Shown here: positions 54,266 through 64,000 of the stretch, piece by piece
Layout of the letters: each line of letters opens with the position of its first letter
Position numbering within the stretch: position 1 is the stretch's first letter
Assembly: GCA_902631295.1 (NCBI GenBank)
Contig: CACOXV010000001.1
Coordinates: forward strand, 62,001 to 126,000
Source of the DNA: Paracoccaceae bacterium
GTDB lineage: Bacteria; Pseudomonadota; Alphaproteobacteria; Rhodobacterales; Rhodobacteraceae
Length of the DNA stretch: 64,000 nt
Direction: 5' to 3'
The notes under the pieces: generated by a model
Told to the model about the DNA's origin: nothing
The model's input: the letters and a program-made list of their open reading frames with translations, nothing else
Databases searched by the model: none
Translations under genes and position numbers: made by a program

Positions 54266-56050
54266 ATGGACGATCAGAATAAAAATCTAATCCTGGCATC
54301 TGTGCTTAGTTTTGTGGTTATTATAGCTTGGTTTATTTTATTTCCCCCACCAGAGCCAATCCAGACCGAAGAGCAAAATATCGAACAGACACAAGTCCAA
54401 GGTTTGCCTGCGCAAGATATTCAAGAAAATGTCACCTTACCGTCCGACCTTAGTGATAATAAAAATATCCCAAGCATTGAGATTGAGACGGACCGAGTTA
54501 TAGGGTCAATCTCACTCGAGGGCGGAAGAATAGATAATCTATCATTAAAAGATTACCGCGTTGCATTAGACGAAAACTCTGAAATTGTAACCCTTCTCAA
54601 ACCGAGTACTGTCCCACACGGATTTTATGCTGCATACGGTTGGGCGGCCTTAGCTGGATTAGACCCTAAATCAGTTCCAAATCCAGATACCATTTGGTCT
54701 GTTTCAGGTAACCCAAAATTGACACATCAAGATCCAGTAACGATATATTGGGATAACCAAAATGGTCTTCTATTCAGCAGAACCATATCAATTGATAAGA
54801 ATTATCTCTTTACCATCGATCAAACGGTTACGAATGAAAGCGGTGTAGAAGTACAGTTGAGGCCCTACGGGCTGCTCAGACGTCATGGAGAACCAACTGG
54901 CCTCAAAAATTTCTTCATACTTCATGAGGGTTTAGTCAGAATGTCTGATGGAACCTTGGCAGAGGACAGTTATGATGACCTGAGAGATTATGGTTACAGT
55001 GACAGAGAAGCTGCATACGCTGATAGAATTGAAGTTGAAAATTCAGGATGGATTGGATTTACAGATCATTTCTGGATGGCAACGCTTATTCCAGAGCAGA
55101 ACAACAGGTTCCGCTCTACCGCAAAATACTATGATAAGTCTGATATTTTTCAGGCAGAAACAGTTTTTAGTCCGCAAACTGTTCGCATCGGTCAATCAGC
55201 AAATGTTACTTCACACCTTTTTGCTGGAGCAAAAGAATGGGAAGCAATTAGAAATTATGAAAGGACGGGCGTCGAAGGCTTTTTGGATAGCATCGATTGG
55301 GGCTGGTTCTTCTTCTTAACAAAGCCGATCTTTGCGGCTCTGCATTACTTAAATAAATTTATTGGTAATACGGGCTGGGCAATAATTGGACTAACTTTGC
55401 TCATAAAAACTTTATTGCTACCTTTAGCGTATAAATCATACGTTTCGATGGCAAAAATGAAAGAGCTCCAGCCAGAAATGGAAAAAATAAAGGAGCGAAC
55501 AGGCGGCGATCGACAAAAATTACAAGCTGAAATGATGGGTCTTTACAAAAAGGAAAAGGTTAACCCTGCGGCTGGTTGTTTACCAATTTTACTGCAAATA
55601 CCGATTTTCTTTGCGCTTTATAAAGTTATCTTTGTAACTCTAGAACTTAGGCATGCTCCATGGATTGGATGGATAAAGGATCTTAGTGCTCCCGACCCAT
55701 CTACAATATTAAATCTTTTTGGTCTGCTTCCATGGGCAAACCCATTCCAACCAGAAAGCATTCTATTTATTTTCTCATTGGGCGTTTTGCCAATCTTACT
55801 GGGCATATCCATGTGGCTTCAGCAAAAACTAAATCCCGCGCCAACCGATGCAACTCAGGCTATGATTTTTGCATGGATGCCTTGGGTATTTATGTTCATG
55901 CTTGGCACTTTTGCTTCCGGACTAATTATATACTGGATTGCTAATAATATGATAACTTTTGCGCAACAATATATGATTATGAGATCTCAGGGTTATAAAC
56001 CTGACGTATTTGGCAACATAAGGGCAAGCTTCAAGCGAAAAAAAACTTAA
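54266..56050 (+). CDS. yidC: Membrane protein insertase YidC
   Basis: The protein of 594 residues has an N-terminal membrane anchor (LILASVLSFVVIIAWFILF), a long periplasmic domain (about 40-340) and C-terminal membrane core with NPAAGCLPILLQIPIFFALYK. Start at ATG 54266 is preferred because MDDQNKNLILA is the usual alphaproteobacterial opening; an upstream frame from 54227 is not. MOSC gene begins one base after the stop. Confidence 0.95.
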   Translation: MDDQNKNLILASVLSFVVIIAWFILFPPPEPIQTEEQNIEQTQVQGLPAQDIQENVTLPSDLSDNKNIPSIEIETDRVIGSISLEGGRIDNLSLKDYRVALDENSEIVTLLKPSTVPHGFYAAYGWAALAGLDPKSVPNPDTIWSVSGNPKLTHQDPVTIYWDNQNGLLFSRTISIDKNYLFTIDQTVTNESGVEVQLRPYGLLRRHGEPTGLKNFFILHEGLVRMSDGTLAEDSYDDLRDYGYSDREAAYADRIEVENSGWIGFTDHFWMATLIPEQNNRFRSTAKYYDKSDIFQAETVFSPQTVRIGQSANVTSHLFAGAKEWEAIRNYERTGVEGFLDSIDWGWFFFLTKPIFAALHYLNKFIGNTGWAIIGLTLLIKTLLLPLAYKSYVSMAKMKELQPEMEKIKERTGGDRQKLQAEMMGLYKKEKVNPAAGCLPILLQIPIFFALYKVIFVTLELRHAPWIGWIKDLSAPDPSTILNLFGLLPWANPFQPESILFIFSLGVLPILLGISMWLQQKLNPAPTDATQAMIFAWMPWVFMFMLGTFASGLIIYWIANNMITFAQQYMIMRSQGYKPDVFGNIRASFKRKKT

Positions 56051-56794
56051 ATGGCTTACTTATCAGAAATATGGCGCTATCCCATAAAATCACATGGGAG
56101 AGAGAGTGTTTCGGAAGTTAAGGTAACAGCTGGAGCGGCGCTTCCACATGATAGACTTTGGGCTGTCATTCATGAGAATAGCACTGCAGATGGCAGTGAG
56201 TGGGTAGCATGCCACAATTTCTCAAGAGGGGCTAAGGCTCCTAGTTTAATGGCCATTTCAACAAATTTCGATGAGAAAAAAAATACTTTAACAATGTCAC
56301 ATCCAAATAAGGAAGAGATAACTTTTTGCCCAGATACTGAAGGTGAGAAGTTAATTGAGTGGACCAAAGATCTGATACCCAGTGATAGAAGTGGATCTGC
56401 AAAGCTTATAAGAGCAAGATCAGCAGCTATGACAGACACAGATTATCCTTCAATAACTATTTGCAGTTCAACATCGCATCAGGCTCTAGCTTCAGAAATG
56501 GGCTTGGATTTGTCAAAAAACAGATGGAGGGGAAATCTTTGGATCGATGATCTAGAACCGTGGTCAGAAATGGATTGGATAGGCAAAATTGTTCAAATTG
56601 GCACCGTACAATTTGATATAGTAGAACCTGTGCAAAGATGTATGGCGACAACCGCCAACCCTGAAACTGGAATACGGGATGCTGACACCTTAGGTGCATT
56701 ACAAGCTCACGGTCATCAGAACTTCAGTGTTTACGCGGTTGCTAGAAATAATGGAAATTTGAGTTTGGGTGATAAACTAACGGTAATTGATTAA
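56051..56794 (+). CDS. MOSC domain protein
   Basis: The 247-residue protein has the MOSC N-terminal (IWRYPIKSHGRESVSEV) and core, with a cysteine in PVQRCMATTANPETG typical of the family's sulfur-carrier site. Such proteins act on molybdenum cofactor or N-hydroxylated compounds. It is placed between yidC and engB as in many Rhodobacterales. Confidence 0.9.
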   Translation: MAYLSEIWRYPIKSHGRESVSEVKVTAGAALPHDRLWAVIHENSTADGSEWVACHNFSRGAKAPSLMAISTNFDEKKNTLTMSHPNKEEITFCPDTEGEKLIEWTKDLIPSDRSGSAKLIRARSAAMTDTDYPSITICSSTSHQALASEMGLDLSKNRWRGNLWIDDLEPWSEMDWIGKIVQIGTVQFDIVEPVQRCMATTANPETGIRDADTLGALQAHGHQNFSVYAVARNNGNLSLGDKLTVID

Positions 56795-57441
56795 TGCTAG
56801 AGTTTAAGGAAAGTCCTGATCCAGATGATTTTGCTAAAGAAAAAGGGCGTAAACTATTTGCCAGAAACGTAGATTTCTTAAAGGGCGTCGTAGATATGAC
56901 TGGTTTGCCCCCAGCAGATAGACTGGAAGTTTGCTTTGCTGGGAGATCTAACGTAGGTAAATCTTCATTGATCAATGCAATTACTGGAAGAAAGTCCATC
57001 GCAAGGGCGTCCAACACTCCTGGAAGAACTCAAGAAATTAATTTTTTCAAAACTGGAGATCATCACTATCTTGTTGACTTACCAGGCTACGGCTTTGCCA
57101 ACGCTCCAATTGATGTTGTAAAAAATTGGCAAGAGCTACTGAAACAATATTTATCTGGTCGATCATCACTCCGCAGAGCGTTTGTGCTTATTGATATTCG
57201 TCATGGAGTTAAAGTAGTCGATGAGGAAATTATGAATTTATTGGACACTGCTGCAGTCACATTTCAATGTGTATTAACAAAGTCTGACAAAGTAAATTTA
57301 GAGCAAAAAAAACGCGTGCTTAGTCAGGTACGAAAGAAACTGCAAGCACATCCTGCTGCCTTTCCAGAACTAGTAATTACTTCTGCAGAAAATAAGACAG
57401 GCCTAGAAGCACTACGGAGTATAATTGCAACATTAGATTAG
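56794..57441 (+). CDS. engB: Ribosome biogenesis GTP-binding protein EngB/YihA
   Basis: The 215-residue GTPase has GRSNVGKSS (P-loop), DLPGYGFA (G3) and TKSDK (G4) in order. It aids large-subunit assembly. The start overlaps the MOSC stop by one base (TAATG). Synonym ysxC/yihA. Confidence 0.95.
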   Translation: MLEFKESPDPDDFAKEKGRKLFARNVDFLKGVVDMTGLPPADRLEVCFAGRSNVGKSSLINAITGRKSIARASNTPGRTQEINFFKTGDHHYLVDLPGYGFANAPIDVVKNWQELLKQYLSGRSSLRRAFVLIDIRHGVKVVDEEIMNLLDTAAVTFQCVLTKSDKVNLEQKKRVLSQVRKKLQAHPAAFPELVITSAENKTGLEALRSIIATLD

Positions 57442-57515
57442 TATGTTGAAATATAATGTTTCACTAAAAGGCAACAATGCGATAGTAGAAATCACTCCAT
57501 ACTTTTGGATTATTT

Positions 57516-58376
57516 ATGAAGAAGCAAAATATGAATAGAGATTGGATAGCAACGGCAGAAACATTATCACAAGCACTCCCGTACTTGCAGAGATATTCTG
57601 GTGCTATCATTGTGATTAAATTGGGTGGTCACGCTATGGTAAGCGATGAAGCCCTCGAAACTTTCGCGAGAGACGTCGTACTCATGCGCCAGGTGGGTAT
57701 AAATCCCGTTATCGTTCATGGTGGCGGGCCAATGATTAATTCTATGTTGGATAAATTGAACATTGAGTCAAAATTCATTAACGGAAAGCGCGTAACGGAC
57801 ACAGAAACTATGAATGTAGTTGAAATGGTTTTGTCTGGAAACGTGAACAAAAAAATTGTTCAAGCTATCAATAATCAAGATGGGCGTGCTGTAGGTATAT
57901 CAGGAAAAGATGCAAAACTGATTACCTGCGCGCAGGACAAACCAGAATTGGGACTAGTAGGCTCTCCTAAAGATGTTAACCCTGAAGTAATTTTCAATTT
58001 ATTTGAAAATGATATGATACCTGTAATCGCGCCTCTTGGGGCAGGAGTTGACGGAGAGACTTTGAATATAAATGGTGACACTGTTTCTGGTGCTGTTGCC
58101 GCGGCTTTAAAAGCTGACAGATTACTACTTTTAACAGACGTGAGCGGCGTTCAGGATAAAGATGGGTCAATTATTACAGAACTAGACGCGAGCCAAATTA
58201 AGATTTGGATAAATGAAGGTATTATATCTGGTGGCATGATTCCCAAAACAGAGACTGCGCTTATGGCTCTTGAAGGCGGTGTTCGAGGCGTTGTAATCTT
58301 GGATGGGCGAGTACCAAATGCATGTCTACTGGAGTTATTTACCGAACATGGAGCAGGCTCACTTATTAGAGCCTAA
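57516..58376 (+). CDS. argB: Acetylglutamate kinase
   Basis: The 286-residue enzyme has KLGGHAM (about 35-41), [10 protein letters not shown] (about 69-78) and a C-terminal [10 protein letters not shown] segment. It phosphorylates N-acetylglutamate, the second step of arginine synthesis. ATG at 57516 is 74 bases after engB. No dyad is visible after the stop. Confidence 0.95.
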   Translation: MKKQNMNRDWIATAETLSQALPYLQRYSGAIIVIKLGGHAMVSDEALETFARDVVLMRQVGINPVIVHGGGPMINSMLDKLNIESKFINGKRVTDTETMNVVEMVLSGNVNKKIVQAINNQDGRAVGISGKDAKLITCAQDKPELGLVGSPKDVNPEVIFNLFENDMIPVIAPLGAGVDGETLNINGDTVSGAVAAALKADRLLLLTDVSGVQDKDGSIITELDASQIKIWINEGIISGGMIPKTETALMALEGGVRGVVILDGRVPNACLLELFTEHGAGSLIRA

Positions 58377-58452
58377 GAATTCTTACCTATATGAATTAAA
58401 TAAAAATCCTATATGGGTTGAAAATTTAGGTCTTTAAAGTAAATCTCCATCT

Positions 58453-59247
58453 ATGGATAATGAAATATTAATTAGGCTTTTCATCTTCTTTTTTGCTTTT
58501 GCAGCTTTGGCTTTACTTGAGCGACTTGTACCACGCAGATCACAAGAAGCAAATAAGGGGTCCAGATGGAGAACGAATTGGTCCTTCATAATTGTAGATA
58601 GCTTCTTTTTGAGATTATTGGCTGTCGCGATTCCACTACTAGCAATAGGCGCAGCTATAGATGCAAAGACAAATTCAATTGGGGTTTTTAATTTATTTGA
58701 TTGGCCTATCGCCATTGAATTTATTTTATCAATATTAATTCTAGATTTCGCGATTTGGGTGCAACACGTAGTAACACACAAAATTCCATTTCTATGGAGG
58801 GTGCATCAAGTCCACCATTCAGATCCTGAATTTGATGTTTCTACAGCTATCAGATTTCACCCTATTGAAATTATACTATCTATGCTTTTTAAAGTTGGTC
58901 TTGTTTACTTACTTGGACCATCCGTAATTGCTGTTTTAGTATTTGAGATATTACTTAATGCTAGTTCAATGTTTAATCATGCCAATATAAAAATCTCATC
59001 AAAATTTGAAAAAATCTTAAGATTATTCATAGTAACACCGGACATGCATCGAATACACCACTCCTCAGATAGAAGTGAGCACGATACAAACTACGGTTTC
59101 GCACTATCCATTTGGGACAAATTATTTGGCACCTATAAAGTAGAGCCCAATCTCAGTCATGAGGAGATGGAAGTAGGTTTGACATGGCAAAACGATAAAC
59201 CCACAAAATTTTGGTGGAGCATATGGCTACCTTTCAGAAACAAGTAA
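58453..59247 (+). CDS. Sterol desaturase family (fatty acid hydroxylase) protein
   Basis: The 264-residue membrane protein has the histidine-box set of the family: HVVTH (113-117), HQVHH (127-131) and HRIHH (205-209), for a di-iron site, and three or four membrane segments. Enzymes of this kind hydroxylate or desaturate lipids. The substrate is unknown. The stop overlaps the ferredoxin-like gene start. Confidence 0.87.
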   Translation: MDNEILIRLFIFFFAFAALALLERLVPRRSQEANKGSRWRTNWSFIIVDSFFLRLLAVAIPLLAIGAAIDAKTNSIGVFNLFDWPIAIEFILSILILDFAIWVQHVVTHKIPFLWRVHQVHHSDPEFDVSTAIRFHPIEIILSMLFKVGLVYLLGPSVIAVLVFEILLNASSMFNHANIKISSKFEKILRLFIVTPDMHRIHHSSDRSEHDTNYGFALSIWDKLFGTYKVEPNLSHEEMEVGLTWQNDKPTKFWWSIWLPFRNK

Positions 59248-59876
59248 CCTACGCTTCTATTAATAAGAAATTAAAAAGAAACGGCCTCATTTTGCGAGGA
59301 GGATTTACGCAAGAACGTCAAACAATATTACTCATTGGACCTAATGAACCTTTCTTTTGGGAATATTTTAGAAACTCCTCTGAGTATAAAGATACTCTTC
59401 CAGACCCAATGGATAGATGGTCAAAACGCGTTATTGGCGAAATAGCGTCAGATTTTAATTCAAAAGCTGTATATCCTTCAGATGGGCCACCCTATGCACC
59501 TTTTTACACTTGGGCAGTCTTGAGTAAAAATGCATTCGTTTCACCATTGAAACTACTTGTACATGAGGAAGTCGGTTTAATGATTTCATATCGAGGGGCA
59601 TTGATATTGGAGCGGTCAATTGAGTTGCCGGTGACGAGTGAGAAATCGCCATGTGAAGCATGCAATGAACCGTGCTTAAGTGCATGCCCAGCGGATGCAT
59701 TGAACCTAGCTTCATATGATACCGATGCTTGTAAATCTTATTTAGGTGCTAGCACTGGGCAGGATACGTGCTTTAAAAAAGGATGCCGCGTTAGAATAAG
59801 CTGCCCTCTATCACCAAAAAATGGTAGATATGAAGATCAAACAAGGTTTCACATGAAAGCGTTTTTAAAACTATGA
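59223..59876 (+). CDS. Ferredoxin-like 4Fe-4S protein
   Basis: The 217-residue protein has a C-terminal Fe-S segment, CEACNEPCLSACPADAL and DTCFKKGCRVRISCPL, with the cysteine spacing of a 4Fe-4S cluster plus extra cysteines. The N-terminal 140 residues are unlike simple ferredoxins. A TTG at 59211 also reads in frame, but ATG at 59223 is preferred. Family of unclear role, often next to a SixA-like gene in Rhodobacterales. Confidence 0.75.
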   Translation: MATFQKQVTYASINKKLKRNGLILRGGFTQERQTILLIGPNEPFFWEYFRNSSEYKDTLPDPMDRWSKRVIGEIASDFNSKAVYPSDGPPYAPFYTWAVLSKNAFVSPLKLLVHEEVGLMISYRGALILERSIELPVTSEKSPCEACNEPCLSACPADALNLASYDTDACKSYLGASTGQDTCFKKGCRVRISCPLSPKNGRYEDQTRFHMKAFLKL

Positions 59877-60355
59877 AGCGTCTCATACTAATGCGTCATG
59901 CGGAAGCTGGATGGCATATAAACATTGATGACCATGAACGTCCACTGAGTACTTCCGGTACTCGAGATGCAAAAAAAATTGGTTTATGGTTAAAAGAAAA
60001 AAAATATATACCTGATGAAGTTATCTCGTCTACTTCTACACGAACGAGAGAAACTTTTAATGGCTTACTTTTGGAATGCGTACCAACCTTCGAAAAGTCT
60101 TTATACTTAGCCGACGCCAACCATATGAAGTCAATGCTTCAAAAGCTTCTTTCGAATACGGTAATTTTATTGGGCCACAATCCAGGAATAAGTGAATTAG
60201 CATATGAGTTGATACAAAATGATGAGAAGTACGCACACTTATTAGATTTCCCAGCTGCGTCTACCTTGGTTATAGATTTCAACGTAGCCCAGTGGAGCAA
60301 TATAAAATCAGACAGTGCGAAATTCGTCGATTTTATTACGCCTAAGCAATTATAA
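59873..60355 (+). CDS. SixA-type phosphohistidine phosphatase
   Basis: The 160-residue protein has the histidine-phosphatase opening MKRLILMRHAEAGW with catalytic His9, and a second conserved segment LLGHNPGISEL. SixA removes phosphate from phospho-histidine in phosphorelays. It overlaps the preceding gene by 4 bases (ATGA). Confidence 0.85.
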   Translation: MKRLILMRHAEAGWHINIDDHERPLSTSGTRDAKKIGLWLKEKKYIPDEVISSTSTRTRETFNGLLLECVPTFEKSLYLADANHMKSMLQKLLSNTVILLGHNPGISELAYELIQNDEKYAHLLDFPAASTLVIDFNVAQWSNIKSDSAKFVDFITPKQL

Positions 60356-60371
60356 GCTCGTTAAATATAAA

Positions 60372-60396
60372 AAGCCTGAAATAAAACCTTGGGCTT
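60372..60396 (-). terminator. Weak terminator between SixA and aapP
   Basis: AAGCCT (60372-60377) pairs with GGGCTT (60391-60396) through one G-U pair, and the minus strand has a run of T after the stem. It includes part of the aapP stop codon. The convergent position fits, but the stem is short. Confidence 0.35.
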
Positions 60397-61162
60397 AGTG
60401 TCCTAGAATCTGACTTAAAAATAATTTTGTACGATCTGACTGAGGATTATTAAAAAATTGCTCAGGCTCATTTTGTTCTACGATCTGTCCATCATCCATA
60501 AAAATAACTCGGTTAGCAACCTGACGGGCAAATCCCATCTCATGAGTAACACAAATCATTGTCATACCGTCTTCTGCTAGCTCAATCATTGTATCAAGGA
60601 CTTCTTTAATCATCTCAGGATCAAGCGCAGACGTAGGCTCATCAAAAAGCATAATTCTGGGTCGCATACAAAGCGATCGTGCAATCGCAACGCGCTGCTG
60701 TTGTCCACCGGACAACTGCCCCGGATACTTATCAGCTTGCTCTGGAATCTTCACTTTTTCTAAAAAGTGCATTGCTGTTTCCTCAGCTTCTTTTTTCGGA
60801 ATTTTTCTTACCCAAATAGGCGCTAAAGTACAGTTTTCTAAAATACTTAAATGCGGAAATAGGTTAAAATGTTGGAAGCACATTCCTACTTCAGATCTAA
60901 TTCTATCAATATTTTTTATATCGGATGTAAGTTCGGTACCGTCCACAATGATTTGACCACTCTGGTGCTCCTCAAGGGCGTTGATACATCGAATAAGGGT
61001 TGATTTTCCAGAACCAGAAGGACCGCACACAACAATACGTTCACCTCTGTTCACGGTTAGATCAATATCACGCAAAACATGAAAAGAGCCAAACCACTTA
61101 TTCATGCTCTGAATTTTTATTGCAATTTCATCAGAAACTTCAAGTTTTAACTTTTCAGCCAT
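60395..61162 (-). CDS. aapP: General L-amino acid ABC transporter ATP-binding protein
   Basis: The 255-residue ATPase has Walker [10 protein letters not shown], signature LSGGQQQR and Walker [16 protein letters not shown], typical of polar amino acid importers. Downstream of AapQ and AapM in the usual J-Q-M-P order, 15 bases after aapM. The aap system is well known in rhizobia and roseobacters for broad L-amino acid uptake. Confidence 0.93.
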   Translation of the reverse strand: MAEKLKLEVSDEIAIKIQSMNKWFGSFHVLRDIDLTVNRGERIVVCGPSGSGKSTLIRCINALEEHQSGQIIVDGTELTSDIKNIDRIRSEVGMCFQHFNLFPHLSILENCTLAPIWVRKIPKKEAEETAMHFLEKVKIPEQADKYPGQLSGGQQQRVAIARSLCMRPRIMLFDEPTSALDPEMIKEVLDTMIELAEDGMTMICVTHEMGFARQVANRVIFMDDGQIVEQNEPEQFFNNPQSDRTKLFLSQILGH

Positions 61163-61177
61163 GTAGCTATCCTTTTC

Positions 61178-62461
61178 CTAACGTTTATCAGTTTCCAGTT
61201 GCCGTTCCAACCATTGAGAATATTTCGATACACTAAAACATACGACAAAAAAGATTGCAGCGGCCGCTCCGAATAATTCCCAGTACACACCGTTCCAGTC
61301 AGTCGACGACAAAATTGGTCCCCTAATCATTCCAACCAAATCAAACATAGATATAATTGATACCAGAGTAGTATCTTTAAGCATGCCAACTGAAACATTC
61401 ACAATACCTGGTATCGAAATCTTTAATGCTTGAGGAAGTATTATAAACCGCATCGATTGGGTATAATCGAGGCCAATGCTATCTGCGGCCTCGTATTGCC
61501 CTTTAGAAAGTGCCGCCAAACCACCCCTAACAACCTCAGCAATATATGCAGCATTGAAAAAGGTCATCATAATCAATACCCGCAATATAAGATCTATAGA
61601 GGTGTCGGGCGGAAAGAAAAATGCTAGAATGACATTTGCGACAAATAAAAGAGTTATAAGCGGTACACCTCTTATAAACTCAATGAAAACTACACAAATC
61701 CATTTAATTATGGGCATACCTGACTGGCGACCCAGTGCTAGCGCAATTCCAAGTGGAATAGAAAGACAAACTGCTATTGTACCCAATAAGAGATTGAGCA
61801 TAAAACCACCCATATCTCGTGAAGCAACAACTTCCAATGATAGAAAGGATGCGTTCAAATCAACAATGTAACCGCCAATAATCCACCAAACATTAGCAGC
61901 GATGAGGCTAATCAAAACTGCTAGTGCAAAGGATCGACTAGAGAACCTTCGATAACAAATAACTGCGATTGCACATCCTAAAAATGCAGATACTGAAGTT
62001 AATATTGATCCTCCCCATATCAACCAAAATGCCAGAAATGGATATACTGCGCTAAATATTAAAAGCTGACGCGGAAGCCGCCTAAACAAAATTGGAGCCA
62101 AAGCAACAATAAGTAATACGGTAGCTAAATTTGGTCTCCAGTATTCTGATGACGGGTATTTAAACCCATAAATGAGCTGTGGGAACCTCTCATTTAAGAC
62201 AGCAAAACATGCCCCGCTCTTACCATCTAATAAGTCGTAGCATTCTCGAACGGTCTTAGCATCCCAAACTCCATTTAAAAACCATGGAATGACTGCAACA
62301 GTAATCGAGTATATTACCCATAGTGAAATGAACGTCATAATTGCGTTAAATGCAGACGAAAATAAATTTTCCCGAACCCATTTAACTAAGCCCCTATCAG
62401 CTGCGGGAGGAATACGTTCTGAAATCATTTCCTTGCGAACAAACGAATTATTTTCAGACAT
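61178..62461 (-). CDS. aapM: General L-amino acid ABC transporter permease AapM
   Basis: The 427-residue inner-membrane protein has many hydrophobic segments and the coupling motif EAADSIGLDYTQSMRFIILPQA. It is the larger permease in the aap set, ending with KYSQWLERQL. It starts 2 bases after aapQ. Confidence 0.93.
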   Translation of the reverse strand: MSENNSFVRKEMISERIPPAADRGLVKWVRENLFSSAFNAIMTFISLWVIYSITVAVIPWFLNGVWDAKTVRECYDLLDGKSGACFAVLNERFPQLIYGFKYPSSEYWRPNLATVLLIVALAPILFRRLPRQLLIFSAVYPFLAFWLIWGGSILTSVSAFLGCAIAVICYRRFSSRSFALAVLISLIAANVWWIIGGYIVDLNASFLSLEVVASRDMGGFMLNLLLGTIAVCLSIPLGIALALGRQSGMPIIKWICVVFIEFIRGVPLITLLFVANVILAFFFPPDTSIDLILRVLIMMTFFNAAYIAEVVRGGLAALSKGQYEAADSIGLDYTQSMRFIILPQALKISIPGIVNVSVGMLKDTTLVSIISMFDLVGMIRGPILSSTDWNGVYWELFGAAAAIFFVVCFSVSKYSQWLERQLETDKR

Positions 62462-62463
62462 AA

Positions 62464-63678
62464 CTAGCGCTCCTTCAACATAATGCTGCGATTATAAACG
62501 TTCATGATCGCAGATATGCTGAGACTTATGGCTAAATAGAATAACATTAAAAGAAGTACGGCCTCAATCGCGCGGCCAGTCTGGTTTAGTGTTATGCCAC
62601 CTAATGTACCTGTGATATCCATATAGCCAACAGCTAATGCCAATGAACTGTTTTTTGTAATATTTAGATAAAAGGAAATTAGCGGGGGGACGATAACCCG
62701 AAGTGCTTGGGGCAGAATAACTAAATTCATTATAAAATTAGGTCGCATGCCGAGCGCACCTGCCGCTTCACTTTGGCCTTTTTCTACAGACTGAATACCT
62801 GCTCTAACAACCTCCGCTATAAAAGCACCCGTGTAAATTGAGAGCGCAAACCAAAGTGAAATTAAAGATCCTCTTGCGTGTATTCCACCTTTAAAATTAA
62901 ACCCCTTTAGTTCTGGGTATTCCAGGCCAATAGGGCTTCCTAGCGCAAAGTAGATTATTAGTGTCGGAATAAAAAATATTCCAACGCTGGTCCAGCGGGT
63001 CTCTAATAACTTACCCTCTAAATATAGTTTTTGTCGGGCATAGTACCGAAATGCAAAGATCCCAACGATAGATAGAATAAAAGTTACGATAACGATGAAA
63101 GAACCATCATAAAATACAGGTTTAGGTATATAAAACCCCCTACCGGTGAAAGCAAAAGCATCCCATAGCATAGTTGCCTCTGGGTTCTCTCCACGAAAAG
63201 CCTTTGGCTGAGGTAAAAAAGCTAGAAAAACAGAATGAATAATTAATATCCAAATAAGAACTGGAACATTTCTGAAGATTTCAACATAAATCATCATAAG
63301 TTTTGCAACAATCCAATTGTTGGATAACCTTAAAATACCAGCAGTAACACCGAAAAAAGTTGCCGCAATACAACCCAAAAATGCCACTAACAAAGTGTTA
63401 AGAACTCCAACGATTGATGCTCTTAAATGGGTTGACTGACTGTTGTACTCAATAAGCCGTTGGTTAATATCATAACCAGCAGGTTCGCCTAGAAAACTAT
63501 AAGAAATATTCAAACCAGCAGCAGCTAAGTTTTCTAGTAAATTCTTTCCTAGATATGCCATGGCACATATCAGGATAAATAAAGCAAAAAACTGGAATGT
63601 GTATGATCGATAGCGCTTATCGTTCAGCAGCATAGAAAACTGAAACTTGTCACGTCTCGCTAACTCAGATGTATTCAT
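62464..63678 (-). CDS. aapQ: General L-amino acid ABC transporter permease AapQ
   Basis: The 404-residue inner-membrane permease has the coupling motif SEAAGALGMRPNFIMNLVILPQA and the typical WFALSIYTGAFIAEVVRAG segment. It is separated from aapJ by about 110 bases that hold a terminator-like hairpin. Heterodimer with AapM. Confidence 0.93.
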   Translation of the reverse strand: MNTSELARRDKFQFSMLLNDKRYRSYTFQFFALFILICAMAYLGKNLLENLAAAGLNISYSFLGEPAGYDINQRLIEYNSQSTHLRASIVGVLNTLLVAFLGCIAATFFGVTAGILRLSNNWIVAKLMMIYVEIFRNVPVLIWILIIHSVFLAFLPQPKAFRGENPEATMLWDAFAFTGRGFYIPKPVFYDGSFIVIVTFILSIVGIFAFRYYARQKLYLEGKLLETRWTSVGIFFIPTLIIYFALGSPIGLEYPELKGFNFKGGIHARGSLISLWFALSIYTGAFIAEVVRAGIQSVEKGQSEAAGALGMRPNFIMNLVILPQALRVIVPPLISFYLNITKNSSLALAVGYMDITGTLGGITLNQTGRAIEAVLLLMLFYLAISLSISAIMNVYNRSIMLKER

Positions 63679-63750
63679 ATAAAACTAAACCTGGATATGC
63701 CAAAGTTAATTGTGGCACGCTAAACGCTTTAGCGCATTTACGCAACAAAA

Positions 63751-63770
63751 AGGGCGCAAGAATGCGCCCT
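63751..63770 (-). terminator. Terminator-like hairpin after aapJ
   Basis: AGGGCGCA (63751-63758) pairs with TGCGCCCT (63763-63770) around AGAA. On the minus strand the stem is followed by TTTTTG, so it should end part of the transcription from aapJ before aapQ. This parallels the hairpins after the three other binding-protein genes. Confidence 0.75.
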
Positions 63771-63789
63771 CAAGTGATTAATTTAGCTA

Positions 63790-64000
63790 TTAACGGAAAG
63801 GTGGTGAGTAAATTAAACCACCGTCTGTCCATTTCGCATTAACACCGCGAGCCAATCCAATAATTGTACCTGCACCGATGTTATTTTCGAAAATTTCACC
63901 GTAGTTTCCTGAAACAGCGATAGCTCTTTTCGCCCAATCGGCATCAAGTCCAAGCATTTCACCAAGATTACCTTCTGAACCAAGTAAACGATTCATTTCA
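63790..64000 (-). CDS. aapJ: General L-amino acid ABC transporter substrate-binding protein (3' part)
   Basis: The last 70 or so residues of AapJ, running off the window edge. GNLGEMLGLDADWAKRAI and NAKWTDGGLIYSPPFR match the C-terminus of AapJ proteins. The stop is TAA at 63790-63792. The signal peptide and ligand-binding core lie beyond the window. It heads the aapJQMP operon. Confidence 0.92.
   Translation of the reverse strand, partial: EMNRLLGSEGNLGEMLGLDADWAKRAIAVSGNYGEIFENNIGAGTIIGLARGVNAKWTDGGLIYSPPFR

Noticed and set aside
1..64000. CRISPR arrays, intact insertion sequences, rRNA genes and known riboswitches
   Set aside because: No regularly spaced repeats, transposase genes, rRNA signatures or familiar riboswitch folds were recognised by eye.

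Overview
The window looks like chromosome of a marine alphaproteobacterium, most likely a low-GC, Rhodobacterales (roseobacter)-like organism. The reasons are the order rpmH-rnpA-yidD-ttcA-yidC-MOSC-engB-argB, an aapJQMP amino-acid importer, a carnitine/betaine catabolic block, a DMSP-lyase-family cupin and AT-rich intergenic DNA. This placement is inferred from gene content and order only. No phage, CRISPR array or intact insertion sequence was seen.

Layout. 1-776: tail of a LuxR-type regulator entering the window, then gene debris including a truncated LysR C-terminus. 777-10068: two facing groups, MmgE/PrpD plus CocE-type hydrolase (+) against a betaine-type ABC importer with PhzF, M19 dipeptidase and an Asp/Glu-racemase-fold enzyme (-). 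10331-22105: a gamma-butyrobetaine/carnitine block (ADP-forming CoA ligase, acyl-CoA dehydrogenase, BKACE, CdhR-like regulator, carnitine dehydrogenase, CaiD) running into a luciferase-like monooxygenase, aldehyde dehydrogenase, RidA, alpha/beta hydrolase and DUF1185 set that resembles N-methylated pyridine ring-cleavage clusters (trigonelline/homarine type). 22155-26434: ureohydrolase and a second betaine-type importer. 26507-34174: racemase-fold enzyme, PhyH dioxygenase, M24 peptidase, a Cys/Met-type PLP enzyme, and a DMSP-lyase-like cupin with a class III aminotransferase and a Rossmann protein. 34479-46881: a hydantoin-type locus with two hydantoin racemases, HyuA, HyuB, a Pot-like ABC importer and a D-hydantoinase/dihydropyrimidinase. 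46882-49928: debris, a DUF1326-DUF2182 pair and tRNA-Arg(ACG), with a 14-bp copy of the tRNA 3' end 2.3 kb away. 50058-64000: housekeeping block (rpmH, rnpA, yidD, ttcA, yidC, engB, argB) and the aap importer, cut by the window edge.

How it works together. The first 47 kb reads as a scavenging region for small nitrogenous and onium metabolites (betaines, carnitine, guanidino or hydantoin compounds, possibly DMSP and N-methylpyridinium compounds). Three dedicated ABC importers each sit beside matching enzymes. Glycine betaine is the expected end product of the carnitine branch, but no betainyl-CoA thioesterase is visible; an ADP-forming CoA ligase is present instead. All four ABC substrate-binding-protein genes are followed by an intercistronic hairpin. 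A motif around AAAAATCTG occurs as an inverted pair in the BKACE/CdhR-like intergenic region and again upstream of the ridA-like operon, a candidate shared operator.
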